The position numbers and the translations under genes are program-made. The notes under the pieces were generated by a model, which had not been told where the DNA came from, made no database searches, and saw only the letters and a list, made by a program, of their open reading frames with translations. Shown piece after piece: positions 27,113 to 36,990 of a DNA stretch of 46,321 nt. Numbering within the stretch: the first letter of the stretch is position 1; every line of letters begins with the position of its first letter. Source of the DNA: Paludibacteraceae bacterium (GTDB lineage Bacteria; Bacteroidota; Bacteroidia; Bacteroidales; Paludibacteraceae); contig JAFXPY010000011.1 in NCBI GenBank assembly GCA_017527495.1, forward strand, positions 1 through 46,321, in the 5' to 3' direction.

Positions 27113-27342
27113 TAAAGTTTCCCACTAACGTTCATTAGAACTTTTATTTAGCATTATACCCCGTAGGGGTTTCCTTTTAATAGCATTAATATTGATAGTC
27201 AGCGTTATTTCCCGTTAGGGAATATCTTTTAAATCCTTTTTCCGCCATAGAAATTTCCTAACGGGAAATAAATGGATAAATATAATCCGCATTCTATTAA
27301 AAGAAAATCGCTACGCGATAACATTTAAAGTGGGAAAGTTTT
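27113..27342 (+). mobile_element. MITE-like element, copy B (230 bp)
   Basis: The left terminus TAAAGTTTCCCACT is at 27113-27126. The right terminus begins AGTGGGAAAG at 27329 and has diverged after that. The interior shows the same four hairpins as copy A (ACCCCGTAGGGGT at 27158-27170, then TTCCC and ATCGC hairpins). It ends 1 bp before the rseP stop codon and fills the gap between rseP and the wlbB-like gene. Confidence 0.8.
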
Positions 27343-27343
27343 A

Positions 27344-28831
27344 TTACTTAAAAGCTTTGAATATATCATTTCCATTGGCATAAAGGACAAGCAACAACAG
27401 GAGTATAAAGCCTATATTTGTTGTCCATTCCATGAATTTGTCGCTTGGCTTGCGTCCTGTAATCATCTCGTAAATCAGGAATATGAAGTATCCGCCGTCA
27501 AGTCCGGGTATAGGCAGGAAATTCATGAAAGCAAGAATGATAGACAAGAAAGCTGTCATAAGCCAAAAGGCATGCCAATTCCAAACAGGCGTGAACAAGC
27601 TGCCTATTGCTCCGAATCCACCGAGACTCTCAGCACCTTCTTTTGTAAATACAAGTTTGAACTGGCGGACATAATTTACCAGCGTATTCACTCCAAGTTT
27701 TATTCCGGCAGGGAACGAGGCAAAAAAGCCGTAATCGACATGTTGCCATTCAAGCGGTTTGACCGACACACCGAGCTGTCCCAAATCGCTTATAAACACA
27801 TTTGTTGTTAGGGTGTCGGCATTGCGCACATATTGTATTTCCACACTATCGCAAGCATGGGTTTTCAGAACTTTCTGCACATTAGTAAACCACGGAGTTT
27901 GTTCGGCAGCCACAGCTATGACACGGTCACCTTTGACGAGACCACCCTTATATGCTGCTCCTCCTTCAAGCACGGAATCAATCACAAAAGGCATGGCATA
28001 AGTTACGGGCGAACCCTCTTTACGCTCCATGAATGTTTTGGAATAATCGGCAGGAATAGTGATTGTTTGCTGCACACCATTTCTCTCGACAACAACTTGC
28101 TGTTCTCCATCGAGAATGAAATCATATATTATATTACCAAGGTCTTCACCTGCCACACTCTTGCCACCAACGGACAATATTCTGTCGCCATCAACAAAAC
28201 CTAACTCATGCATTGACTCGGAAAAACACATGCCATAAGGAGCAGTATCAACAGGCAACACATCATCTCCCCAGTGAAAAAGTATCATTGAATAGATGAG
28301 CAAGGCGCCAATGAAATTGACAATCACGCCACCCGAAATAATCAGCATGCGTTTCCATGTCGACTGACTGCGGTATTCCCATGTTTGTGGTTCGGCGGCC
28401 AATTCATTTGCCGATGTTGTTTCATCAACCATGCCGGCAATACGGCAATAGCCGCCAAAAGGCAACCACCCTATACCCCACTCAGTGTTGTCGGGATATT
28501 TGCGCCAATCGTCGTCAGGCAACTCGGCTATATCTTTGTCGGTGAAAGGAACGAGAATTGGCAAACCTTTTTTGTCAACCTTCGGATTACCATATTCATC
28601 CTTTGCCTCTTTCAGTGCCTCGTCGGTATTGCGAGCAAAAAAGCGGAATTGCAATTTACCATTTATGCGTTTCCAACGGACAAGCGAAAAACGCGGATTG
28701 AAAAAGACATAGAATTTCTCAACTCTGACCTTGAATATTCTTGCCCATGCAAAATGACCCAATTCATGTATTACAACTAAAAAACTCAAACTCAAGAGCA
28801 ACTGAAGCGCTCTGATCCAAAATGAACTCAT
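27344..28831 (-). CDS. rseP: Site-2 protease RseP (RIP metalloprotease)
   Basis: The 495-residue intramembrane zinc protease has HELGH at residues 22-26 in the first membrane segment. A PDZ region follows (GGAAYKGGLVKGDRVIAV), then the second active-site motif NFLPIPGLDGG near residue 445. A charged insert of about 60 residues lies between the first helix and GIGWLPFGGYCRIAGM, as in Bacteroidetes members. The family cuts anti-sigma factors or leftover signal peptides. The start overlaps the dxr stop by ATGA. Confidence 0.95.
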   Translation of the reverse strand: MSSFWIRALQLLLSLSFLVVIHELGHFAWARIFKVRVEKFYVFFNPRFSLVRWKRINGKLQFRFFARNTDEALKEAKDEYGNPKVDKKGLPILVPFTDKDIAELPDDDWRKYPDNTEWGIGWLPFGGYCRIAGMVDETTSANELAAEPQTWEYRSQSTWKRMLIISGGVIVNFIGALLIYSMILFHWGDDVLPVDTAPYGMCFSESMHELGFVDGDRILSVGGKSVAGEDLGNIIYDFILDGEQQVVVERNGVQQTITIPADYSKTFMERKEGSPVTYAMPFVIDSVLEGGAAYKGGLVKGDRVIAVAAEQTPWFTNVQKVLKTHACDSVEIQYVRNADTLTTNVFISDLGQLGVSVKPLEWQHVDYGFFASFPAGIKLGVNTLVNYVRQFKLVFTKEGAESLGGFGAIGSLFTPVWNWHAFWLMTAFLSIILAFMNFLPIPGLDGGYFIFLIYEMITGRKPSDKFMEWTTNIGFILLLLLVLYANGNDIFKAFK

Positions 28832-29973
28832 AATAACTCTTTTGTAATCTTTCTGACCTTATCGTCTGTTAAAATATAATCTTCGTATGTCGGTTTTTTG
28901 ATGAAATCGACCTTATCTATCACTTCTTGCATTATGTCACTCATCTGCAAAAAGTCTATCTTTCCCTGTCGGAACGCCAAATTAACCACCTCATTTGCTG
29001 CATTGAGCGAACAAGGAATGTTTCCGCCTCGCTCAATGGCATCATACGCCAATTGCAGATTTCTGAACTTATCCATCTGAGGCCTTTCAAAATGCAGAGT
29101 TCCCAATTTGAAGAAATCAACCCTTCCATAGTCGTTGTGCCAGCGCTCAGGATAAGATAGTGCATATTGTATAGGTAATCGCATGTCGGGCACTCCCAAC
29201 TGCGCTTTGATTGAGCCGTCAGTAAACTCCACCATGCTGTGAATGATGCTCTCGGGATGTACAACAACTTCTATTCGGCTACTTTCTATTCCGAACAACC
29301 ACTTTGCCTCAATCACCTCAAAACCTTTGTTCATGAGCGAAGCCGAATCGATAGTTATTTTATCTCCCATAGTCCACGTGGGGTGGCGAAGTGCGTCCGC
29401 TGCGGTTACACAACCCAATTCATTGATGTTCATATTGCGGAACGGACCACCAGAAGCAGTAAGTAATATCTTTTCTACCTGAGCATTACCTTCACCATTT
29501 AGGCACTGGAATATAGCCGAATGTTCGCTATCAACAGGAAGGAGTTTGACATTATGTTTGGCACATAACTCGCAAATAAGTTCACCAGCCACAACAAGTG
29601 TTTCCTTGTTGGCAAGCGCAATAGTTTTCGAAGCTTTGATTGCACTTATTGTGGGGCGCAAACCGGCAAAACCAACCAACGACGACAAAACGACATCAAC
29701 CGAAGGAAATGTAACCACATCGCATATTGCGTCCATACCGGCAAAGACCTTTATCGGGAGATCTTGCAAAGCATCGCTTACTTCCGGATAATGCGCTTCG
29801 TTTGCAATACAAACCACCTCAGGACGAAACTGTCGCGCCTGCTCAATCAGCAAATCAACATTATTATTGCCCGTGATTGCATACAAACTATACTTATCTG
29901 CATTAGACGATATAACATCTAATGCCTGACGCCCTATAGAGCCTGTTGAACCTAAAATAACTATATTCCTCAT
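28828..29973 (-). CDS. dxr: 1-deoxy-D-xylulose 5-phosphate reductoisomerase
   Basis: Dxr makes 2-C-methylerythritol 4-phosphate, the committed step of the MEP isoprenoid route. The protein has 381 residues from ATG 29973; an upstream GTG would add 20 residues overlapping the M23 gene and is rejected. Motifs are GSTGSIGRQ (NADPH), NKETLV, PVDSEHSAIFQCL (metal and substrate) and NKGFEVIEA. Dxr-rseP coupling is a common bacterial arrangement. Confidence 0.97.
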   Translation of the reverse strand: MRNIVILGSTGSIGRQALDVISSNADKYSLYAITGNNNVDLLIEQARQFRPEVVCIANEAHYPEVSDALQDLPIKVFAGMDAICDVVTFPSVDVVLSSLVGFAGLRPTISAIKASKTIALANKETLVVAGELICELCAKHNVKLLPVDSEHSAIFQCLNGEGNAQVEKILLTASGGPFRNMNINELGCVTAADALRHPTWTMGDKITIDSASLMNKGFEVIEAKWLFGIESSRIEVVVHPESIIHSMVEFTDGSIKAQLGVPDMRLPIQYALSYPERWHNDYGRVDFFKLGTLHFERPQMDKFRNLQLAYDAIERGGNIPCSLNAANEVVNLAFRQGKIDFLQMSDIMQEVIDKVDFIKKPTYEDYILTDDKVRKITKELL

Positions 29974-29984
29974 CAATCTACTTT

Positions 29985-30827
29985 TCAAAATGGAATGACC
30001 GTTGCAGGGTCGATACTCTTTCCTTTTTGCCACAACTCAAAAATGCAGACATCATTACTCATGGCAATTATCTCTCCTGCCTTAACCTCATCACCTGCCC
30101 GCTTGAGTAACCTCGAATTTCCGCGATAGACCGACACATAATCATTGTCGTGCTGAAGCATTATGCTCCAGCCATTGTCGAATGTGTAATCAGAATAAAT
30201 CACTACGCCGGCAAGTACAGCGCTGATACTCGAGTTTTGCGCTACAGACAAATCAACACCATAATGCTCGTTCTGGGCGTCAAAATTGGCAATGACAACA
30301 CCGGAACAAGGCTTGAAAAAGACTACTTTGCCCACATCAACTTGTCCGACAAAAAGGTTGAGATCGTATTTTTCTTTTTCCTCGTAATCAGACATAAATT
30401 CCTCAAGCAGAGCTGAATTTTCCTGAAGTAATGCTTTTTTGTCGATAACAAACTCAACTGTGTCAAGAACCGCCACAGAATCGGTCTTTACATCTCCGGC
30501 CAACACGCCTTTGACGATATTGACATACTGACTTTGCAATTCGATTTCTTGCGCTATTGAATCAACACGCATTGAAGAAGCAATCATTTCTTCGCGCACA
30601 TTGTCCTCAACATAGCCGGGCATATAAACTCGAAGCGGAGTATATACGAGCAAAGCCGACGAAATGGCAAAAAACACTCCAAAAACGAAAAAGAGCACAA
30701 GCCAAAAAGTCAGTTTTGACATACGGAAACCAAACACCTCGTCGAAAGTGTTCTCATTCAGCACCGACACTCTATAGCGAAAGCGCAGCCGCTGCCAAAA
30801 TGACTTTTTTTGCTTATCGTCGCTCAT
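29985..30827 (-). CDS. M23/LytM-domain protein, probably catalytically inactive
   Basis: The 280-residue protein has one membrane helix (about 38-60, LTFWLVLFFVFGVFFAI), a coiled-coil stretch (about 75-150) and a C-terminal LytM fold. The first zinc motif HYGVD is present (NEHYGVDLS). The second HxH motif, normally just before FELW, is replaced by VCI in NDVCIFELWQ. Without it zinc binding should fail, so a regulator of another peptidoglycan hydrolase (as EnvC or NlpD) is more likely than a hydrolase. It lies between fumarase (6 bp) and dxr (11 bp) in one operon. Confidence 0.85.
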   Translation of the reverse strand: MSDDKQKKSFWQRLRFRYRVSVLNENTFDEVFGFRMSKLTFWLVLFFVFGVFFAISSALLVYTPLRVYMPGYVEDNVREEMIASSMRVDSIAQEIELQSQYVNIVKGVLAGDVKTDSVAVLDTVEFVIDKKALLQENSALLEEFMSDYEEKEKYDLNLFVGQVDVGKVVFFKPCSGVVIANFDAQNEHYGVDLSVAQNSSISAVLAGVVIYSDYTFDNGWSIMLQHDNDYVSVYRGNSRLLKRAGDEVKAGEIIAMSNDVCIFELWQKGKSIDPATVIPF

Positions 30828-30833
30828 ATTTGC

Positions 30834-32471
30834 TTAATCAAGTATTTTGCATCCCTCACACGGTTTGAGCTGTTTGAAGAAGTCATTGCCCTTATCGTCA
30901 ACCAAGATAAATGCAGGGAAATCAACAACTTCTATTTTCCAAACGGCCTCCATACCCAATTCAGGATATTCTACACACTCAATAGACTTGATATTATTTT
31001 GTGCCAAGATAGCAGCCGGACCACCTATACTGCCGAGATAGAAACCACCATATTTCTTGCATGCGTCAGTAACGGCCTGACTACGATTTCCTTTTGCAAG
31101 CATTATCATGCTGCCTCCCTTGCTCTGGAACAGATCGACATACGGGTCCATACGACCTGCCGTTGTCGGGCCCATGGAGCCACACGGCATTCCGGCAGGT
31201 GTCTTTGCCGGGCCGGCATAATAAATCGGGTGATTCTTCAGATAGTCAGGAATGTCCTCACCGGCATCGATACGGGCTTTAATCCTGGCATGAGCAATGT
31301 CGCGACCTACAATGATTGTTCCGTTGAGACTCAAACGAGTTGCAACAGGATATTTTCTCAATTCTGCCAACACATCAGCCATCGGACGATTCAAATCAAT
31401 TTTTACAACATCGCCCTCGCCGGCATTGCGCAATTCGGCAGGAATCAAACTTGCAGGATTATCGTCGAGTTTCTCAATCCAAATACCGTCTTTATTGATT
31501 TTGCATTTGATGTTACGGTCGGCAGAGCAACTGACACCCAGACCTATCGGGCAACTTGCTCCGTGGCGGGGCAAACGGACGATACGAACATCGTGAGCCA
31601 TATATTTGCCACCAAACTGAGCACCGAGACCTATCTTATATGCTTCTTGAAGAACTTTTTTCTCCAATTCGACATCGCGGAAAGCACGACCTGACTCATT
31701 ACCCGTTGTAGGCAATTCGTCGTAGTAATGTGTCGAAGCCAACTTGACAGTAAGTAAGTTCTTTTCAGCACTTGTGCCACCGATAACAAAGGCTATATGA
31801 TACGGGGGGCAAGCAGCAGTACCTAAAGAACGCATTTTTTCAACCAAGAAAGGAACCAACACATCAGGATTGAGAACGGCTTTAGTCTCTTGATAGAGAT
31901 ATGTTTTGTTGGCTGAACCGCCACCTTTTGTAACACACAAGAAACGATATTCCATGCCTTCTGTTGCCTCAATATCTATCTGCGCAGGAAGGTTACATTT
32001 GGTATTCACCTCCTCGTACATTGACAAAGGAGCATTCTGCGAATAGCGCAAATTTTCTTCGGTATAAGTCTTATACACACCGGCAGAAAGAGCCTCTTCA
32101 TCGCAATAGCCGGTCCATACCTGCTGACCTTTCTCGCCGTGGATAATGGCCGTTCCTGTGTCTTGACACAAAGGCAATTTACCTTTTGCAGCCACTTCTG
32201 CATTGCGCAAGAAAGTCAGAGCAACATACTTGTCGTTAGCACTTGCTTCAGGGTCGCGCAAGATTTTTGCAACTTGCTCATTGTGAGCGCGACGAAGCAA
32301 GAAACTGACATCACGAAAAGCAGTGTTTGCCAACAAAGTAAGACCTTCTTTTGCAACCTTCAAAATAGGTTTTCCCTCAAATTCTGAAACACTTACATAA
32401 TCTTTTGTCAGTAAATAATACTCGGTTTTATCCTCACCAAGCTGAAACATTGGTTCATAGTGAAATTCCAT
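30834..32471 (-). CDS. Fumarate hydratase, class I (iron-sulfur)
   Basis: The 545-residue single-chain class I enzyme interconverts malate and fumarate with a 4Fe-4S cluster. The N-terminal part has PLCQDTGTA (first cluster Cys); [19 protein letters not shown] and [15 protein letters not shown] contain the other likely Cys ligands. The C-terminal beta part holds GPTTAGRMD. The end CEGCKILD is common in this group. In anaerobic Bacteroidales it works in the reductive branch to succinate. It is first in the operon with M23-dxr-rseP and has its own promoter. Confidence 0.95.
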   Translation of the reverse strand: MEFHYEPMFQLGEDKTEYYLLTKDYVSVSEFEGKPILKVAKEGLTLLANTAFRDVSFLLRRAHNEQVAKILRDPEASANDKYVALTFLRNAEVAAKGKLPLCQDTGTAIIHGEKGQQVWTGYCDEEALSAGVYKTYTEENLRYSQNAPLSMYEEVNTKCNLPAQIDIEATEGMEYRFLCVTKGGGSANKTYLYQETKAVLNPDVLVPFLVEKMRSLGTAACPPYHIAFVIGGTSAEKNLLTVKLASTHYYDELPTTGNESGRAFRDVELEKKVLQEAYKIGLGAQFGGKYMAHDVRIVRLPRHGASCPIGLGVSCSADRNIKCKINKDGIWIEKLDDNPASLIPAELRNAGEGDVVKIDLNRPMADVLAELRKYPVATRLSLNGTIIVGRDIAHARIKARIDAGEDIPDYLKNHPIYYAGPAKTPAGMPCGSMGPTTAGRMDPYVDLFQSKGGSMIMLAKGNRSQAVTDACKKYGGFYLGSIGGPAAILAQNNIKSIECVEYPELGMEAVWKIEVVDFPAFILVDDKGNDFFKQLKPCEGCKILD

Positions 32472-32511
32472 GATGATATGTCTTATAAAAATTAATAATC
32501 ATTTTAACATG

Positions 32512-32543
32512 CAAAGTTACAACATTTTTCTTGCTTAAACAAA
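32512..32543 (-). promoter_or_regulatory. Promoter of the fumarase-M23-dxr-rseP operon
   Basis: On the minus strand TTTG (32543-32540), a 20-nt spacer and TAACTTTG (32519-32512). It is divergent from the ppdK promoter 24 bp away. Confidence 0.8.
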
Positions 32544-32567
32544 TTTAACAAAAAAAACAGCTATTTA

Positions 32568-32599
32568 TTTGTAAGATTAGTTAAAAAGTAGTAATTTTG
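32568..32599 (+). promoter_or_regulatory. Promoter of ppdK
   Basis: TTTG (32568-32571), a 20-nt spacer and TAATTTTG (32592-32599). The ATG is 64 nt further on. The back-to-back arrangement with the fumarase promoter would allow joint control of two carbon-flux genes. Confidence 0.8.
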
Positions 32600-32663
32600 C
32601 ATTTTGTAAAGTACTATATACCGACTTTTTTTAAAACAACAAACTATAAACAAACTAACCGTA

Positions 32664-35393
32664 ATGGAAAACAAAAAAAGAGTTTACACCTTCGGTAACG
32701 GTAAGGCTGAAGGTAACGCAAAAATGCGTGAAGAGTTAGGTGGTAAGGGTGCTAACTGCGCCGAAATGAACCTCGTGGGCGTTCCTGTTCCTCCAGGTTT
32801 TACAATCACCACAGATGTCTGCAACGAATATTACCAAGTTGGTCAAGACAAAATCATGGAAATCTTGAACGATGATGTAATGGCTGCTGTTCACCACATC
32901 GAGACCCTTATGAACTCGAAGTTCGGTGACCCGCAAAACCCACTTCTTGTCAGTGTTCGTTCAGGTGCTCGCGCTTCAATGCCGGGTATGATGGACACAA
33001 TCTTGAACCTCGGTTTGAACGACACCGTGGCAGAAGGTATGGTTAAGAAAACCAACAATCCACATTTCGTCTATGACTCATATCGTCGTTTTGTACAGAT
33101 GTACGGCGATGTTGTTCTCGGCATGAAACCGGTCAACAAAACTGACATTGACCCATTCGAGAAAATCATTGAAGAAGTGAAGGAAATCCGCCACATCAAA
33201 CTCGACAAAGACTTGAATGTTGACGAGTTGAAACTTCTCGTTGCTCGTTTCAAGACTGCCATCAAAGAGCAGACAGGCAAAGAATTTCCTAATGACCCTA
33301 TTGAGCAACTCTGGGGTGCTATCTGCGCTGTATTCCGCAGTTGGATGAACGAACGTGCTATTCTCTATCGTAAGATGGAAGGTATTCCTGACGAATGGGG
33401 AACAGCAGTTAGCGTTATGGCAATGGTATTCGGAAACATGGGTGAGACTTCAGCAACAGGTGTATGTTTCAGCCGCGATGCTGCTACGGGCGAGAATCTC
33501 TTCAATGGTGAGTATCTTGTAAATGCACAAGGTGAGGACGTTGTTGCCGGAATTCGCACACCACAACAAATCACTCTCGAAGGCTCACGCCGTTGGGCTA
33601 AACTGCAAGGTATCTCAGAAGAAGAACGCGCAAGCAAATATCCTTCAATGGAAGAGGCTATGCCTAAGTTGTTTGCCGAGCTCAACGAGATTCAGCAAAA
33701 ACTTGAAGACCACTATCGCGACATGCAGGATATGGAGTTCACCGTACAAGAAGGCAAACTCTGGTTCCTCCAGACTCGTAATGGCAAGCGCACCGGTACA
33801 GCGATGGTAAAAATCGCTATGGACCTCGTTCGTGAAGGTGTGATTTCAGAAAAAGAAGCCATCATGCGTTGCGAGCCACAGAAATTAGACGAACTGCTCC
33901 ACCCTGTTTTCGACAAGGATGCACTGAAGAAAGCCAAAGTAATCACACAAGGTCTGCCGGCTTCACCGGGTGCTGCATGCGGACAAATCGTATTCCATGC
34001 CGACGACGCACAAGAGTGGCATGAAAACGGCCATAAAGTAATCATGGTTCGCATTGAGACCTCACCTGAAGACCTCGCAGGTATGTCAGCTGCCGAAGGT
34101 ATCCTCACCGCTCGCGGTGGTATGACCTCACACGCTGCCGTTGTGGCTCGTGGTATGGGTAAATGCTGCGTTTCGGGTGCAGGTGCAATCATCGTTGACT
34201 ATAAGGCTAAGACAGTAACTATCGAAGGTGTTACATATAAAGAAGGTGACTATATCTCTCTCAACGGCTCGACAGGTCAGGTTTATGCAGGTGAGATACC
34301 AACCAAGGCTGCCGAACTCTCAGGCGACTTCAAGGCCCTGATGGACCTCTGCGACAAATACACCAAGTTGCAGGTTCGTACCAATGCCGACACACCACAC
34401 GACGCACGCGTAGCACGCGCCTTTGGTGCTAAGGGTATCGGTCTGACCCGTACAGAGCACATGTTCTTCGAAGACAAGAAAATCATTGCCATGCGCGAAA
34501 TGATTTTGGCAGAAGACGCTGCAGGTCGCGAAAAAGCTCTTGCCAAACTTCTCCCATATCAAAAAGCCGACTTCAAAGGTATTCTTGAAGCTATGGACGG
34601 ACTACCTGTGAATATTCGTTTGCTTGATCCTCCATTGCATGAGTTTGTACCTCACGACATAAAAGGTCAGGAGCAGATGGCAAAAGAAATGGGTGTCAGC
34701 GTTCAAGAGATTCAACAACGCGTTGCATCACTTGCAGAGAACAACCCTATGCTCGGTCACCGCGGTTGCCGTCTCGGTATCACCTTCCCTGAAATCACAG
34801 CCATGCAGACACGCGCTATCTTGAGTGCTGCTTGCGAGCTGAAGAAAGAAGGCAAGAACCCGATGCCGGAAATCATGGTTCCGCTGATTGGTATTCTCTA
34901 CGAGTTGAAACAACAGAAAGAGATTATCCAACGCGTTGCCAAAGAAGTATTTGCTGAATATGGCGTAGAAGTTGAGTTTGAGATTGGTACAATGATAGAA
35001 ATTCCGCGTGCCGCTCTGACAGCCGACCGTATCGCTACAGAGGCTCAGTATTTCTCATTCGGAACAAACGACTTGACACAGATGACCTTCGGCTACAGCC
35101 GTGACGATATTGCATCATTCCTGCCTGCATATCTTGAAAAGAAGATTTTGAAGGTTGACCCATTCCAAGTTCTTGATCAGAATGGTGTTGGTCAGTTGAT
35201 CAAGATGGCAGTAGAGAAAGGTCGTGCCGTTCGTCCGGGATTGCGTACCGGTATCTGCGGCGAGCATGGTGGCGAGCCTTCATCAGTTAAGTTCTGTGCC
35301 CGTGTTGGCATGAACTACGCATCTTGCTCACCATTCCGCGTACCTATCGCCCGCCTTGCAGCAGCCCAAGCCGCTGTAGAGGACGAAGCATAA
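32664..35393 (+). CDS. ppdK: Pyruvate, phosphate dikinase
   Basis: The 909-residue enzyme interconverts pyruvate+ATP+Pi and PEP+AMP+PPi. An N-terminal ATP-grasp domain (VYTFGNGKAEGN, VSVRSGARASMPGMMDT) is followed by the phospho-His swivelling domain with GGMTSHAAVVARGMGK (His490). A C-terminal TIM barrel carries the PEP/pyruvate site (MLGHRGCRLG, GICGEHGGEPSSV). Length and all domains are complete. It has its own promoter and a strong terminator and is probably monocistronic. Confidence 0.97.
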   Translation: MENKKRVYTFGNGKAEGNAKMREELGGKGANCAEMNLVGVPVPPGFTITTDVCNEYYQVGQDKIMEILNDDVMAAVHHIETLMNSKFGDPQNPLLVSVRSGARASMPGMMDTILNLGLNDTVAEGMVKKTNNPHFVYDSYRRFVQMYGDVVLGMKPVNKTDIDPFEKIIEEVKEIRHIKLDKDLNVDELKLLVARFKTAIKEQTGKEFPNDPIEQLWGAICAVFRSWMNERAILYRKMEGIPDEWGTAVSVMAMVFGNMGETSATGVCFSRDAATGENLFNGEYLVNAQGEDVVAGIRTPQQITLEGSRRWAKLQGISEEERASKYPSMEEAMPKLFAELNEIQQKLEDHYRDMQDMEFTVQEGKLWFLQTRNGKRTGTAMVKIAMDLVREGVISEKEAIMRCEPQKLDELLHPVFDKDALKKAKVITQGLPASPGAACGQIVFHADDAQEWHENGHKVIMVRIETSPEDLAGMSAAEGILTARGGMTSHAAVVARGMGKCCVSGAGAIIVDYKAKTVTIEGVTYKEGDYISLNGSTGQVYAGEIPTKAAELSGDFKALMDLCDKYTKLQVRTNADTPHDARVARAFGAKGIGLTRTEHMFFEDKKIIAMREMILAEDAAGREKALAKLLPYQKADFKGILEAMDGLPVNIRLLDPPLHEFVPHDIKGQEQMAKEMGVSVQEIQQRVASLAENNPMLGHRGCRLGITFPEITAMQTRAILSAACELKKEGKNPMPEIMVPLIGILYELKQQKEIIQRVAKEVFAEYGVEVEFEIGTMIEIPRAALTADRIATEAQYFSFGTNDLTQMTFGYSRDDIASFLPAYLEKKILKVDPFQVLDQNGVGQLIKMAVEKGRAVRPGLRTGICGEHGGEPSSVKFCARVGMNYASCSPFRVPIARLAAAQAAVEDEA

Positions 35394-35413
35394 AATAATA
35401 ATCAAAAAAAATG

Positions 35414-35449
35414 TAGAGACATAGAACTTACTATGTCTCTATATTTTTT
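35414..35449 (+). terminator. Rho-independent terminator of ppdK
   Basis: TAGAGACATAG (35414-35424), loop AACTTA, CTATGTCTCTA (35431-35441), then a T-run (TATTTTTTA). Confidence 0.9.
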
Positions 35450-35831
35450 ATATGAATGTCGGCACATACTTTTATATCAACAACTAAACTTTATATCAAC
35501 ATACTAATTAAAGCAACTTTTTTTGTATTATACTTATGAAAAAAGCAATACTTCTATTTATTGTATCTTCGGGAATATGTTTGGAATGTTTATTGCTGAA
35601 AACTCGCGTATCTCAAAAAAAAGCTGTATCTTTGCACACGATATGGAATTACGACAGAACAGTATTATCGTATGCGACAGGATTGAAGCACTCTTCGATC
35701 TCAAGTTGAGCAACTATTTCACGCATGTGTTAGTGTCAGACGGCAAGTGCGCTATGAATAAAATAGTCTGATAGTACTTAACTGCCACTAATTAAAATTG
35801 AAATAAAAAAATTAACTAACTATTGATAAAT
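35450..35831. other. Spacer with one doubtful small ORF (35643-35771, 42 residues)
   Basis: A TATCTTTG box (35627-35634) fits the -7 consensus but has no TTG at the right distance. An ATG 9 nt after it opens 42 codons (MELRQNSIIVCDRIEALFD..., stop TGA) that I cannot assign. The close spacing leaves little room for a ribosome site. It may be a gene remnant. Nothing else is seen. Confidence 0.3.
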
Positions 35832-36515
35832 ATGAATAAAGTATTATTAGCTGCCGCCCTGCTACTGATGTTGGCAGGCTGCGGTAATGAGAAAACAAAT
35901 CAAAGAAATGAGAACGTGAATATGAACACGACAAAAGAAACAACAAAAGAGGTGGTCGGGCGGAAGAACTTCGGTTCCGAACGCGCATTAGTTACCACTC
36001 CGCAACCCTGTGTGATGATTGCCACATGGGACGAACAAAAGAATCCCGATGTAATGATGGCAGCGTGGGCAGGACAATTGGATTATAACCAGATTGTAAT
36101 CAGTCTTTCGCCACACAAGACAACAGACAACCTCGCGCTTACAGGTGCTTTCACCATCAGTTTTGCAGACGAGCGCACTGTGGCACAGTCGGATTATTTC
36201 GGCATCGTAAGTGGCAACGATGTGCCCGACAAAGTGGCTCGTGCCGGTTTCACCATCACACCATCACCTAATGTCAATGCGCCGATTATCAACGAGTACC
36301 CACTGACCCTCGAGTGCCGCGTGGTAAGTTTTGAAAACGGGATGTTGATTGGCGAAGTTGTCAACCAGAGCGCTGACGAGAGCATCCTGACAGACGGCAA
36401 GGTTGACCTCACCAAACTGAAACCCATCGTATTCGATGCTGCCGGAGTATGCTATCGAGCTCTTGGCGACAGCGTTGGCAAGGCATGGGGCTCCGGCAAA
36501 GTATATATGGAGTAG
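35832..36515 (+). CDS. Lipoprotein with flavin-reductase-like (FMN-binding split-barrel) domain
   Basis: The protein has 227 residues from ATG 35832. A clear lipoprotein signal (LLAAALLLMLAGC, Cys at residue 17) is followed by a 25-residue polar linker. Residues about 47-225 are a flavin reductase-like domain (VTTPQPCVMIATWDE, VMMAAWAGQLDYNQIVISLSPHKTTDNL, FTISFADE, DYFGIVSG). Most members of this family are cytosolic; a lipid-anchored, exported version is unusual. It is the first gene after the ppdK terminator; ybjQ follows at 30 bp. Flavin use outside the inner membrane is inferred. Confidence 0.85.
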   Translation: MNKVLLAAALLLMLAGCGNEKTNQRNENVNMNTTKETTKEVVGRKNFGSERALVTTPQPCVMIATWDEQKNPDVMMAAWAGQLDYNQIVISLSPHKTTDNLALTGAFTISFADERTVAQSDYFGIVSGNDVPDKVARAGFTITPSPNVNAPIINEYPLTLECRVVSFENGMLIGEVVNQSADESILTDGKVDLTKLKPIVFDAAGVCYRALGDSVGKAWGSGKVYME

Positions 36516-36545
36516 AAAGTATGTAACAATTAAACCAATTGAAGT

Positions 36546-36866
36546 ATGATAATTACCACCACACCAACGATCGAAGGTCACAGCATCAGAGAATACAAAG
36601 GCCTTGTTTCAGGAGAGGTTATCTTCGGAATGAATTTTCTCAAAGATTTTGGAGCGTCGTTACGTGATATCTTCGGTGGACGCACCGAAAGTTACGAAAA
36701 GGCTATGCTCGAAGGACGCGAGACAGCCGAGAGGGAGATGCGCGAACGAGCCGAAAATATGGGTGCCAATGCCATTGTAGGAGTCAGCTACGGCTACGAG
36801 ACCATGGGACAAAGCAACGGCATGATTATGATTTCAATCTCCGGCACAGCTGTCGTTATTGACTAA
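36546..36866 (+). CDS. ybjQ: YbjQ family protein (putative heavy-metal-binding domain)
   Basis: The 106-residue protein has the full YbjQ/UPF0145 pattern: MIITTTPTIEGHSI, GLVSGEVIFGMNFLKDF, the GGRTESYEKAM loop, EMRERAENMGANAIVGV and a C-terminal GTAVVI strand. It forms small oligomers in known structures; its role is unproven. It probably shares a transcript with the flavin-reductase lipoprotein, and a terminator follows. Confidence 0.92.
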   Translation: MIITTTPTIEGHSIREYKGLVSGEVIFGMNFLKDFGASLRDIFGGRTESYEKAMLEGRETAEREMRERAENMGANAIVGVSYGYETMGQSNGMIMISISGTAVVID

Positions 36867-36900
36867 TGATAGACTCCAAAGCATCTAACGCCAAATAAAA

Positions 36901-36924
36901 AAGTGCCATGAGGCACTTTTTTTT
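36901..36924 (+). terminator. Rho-independent terminator after ybjQ
   Basis: AAGTGCC, loop ATGA, GGCACTT followed by TTTTTT, preceded by an A-run that lengthens the stem. Confidence 0.85.
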
Positions 36925-36990
36925 ATCATCTGAATGAACGACACTCTAATTTTCTCACACTCACCAAAAGACTAAAACCTTTAAAAAAAC

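Noticed and set aside
29974-30033. GTG-initiated 20-residue extension of dxr
   Set aside because: It overlaps the M23 gene and precedes the conserved dxr start MRNIVILGSTGSIGRQ.
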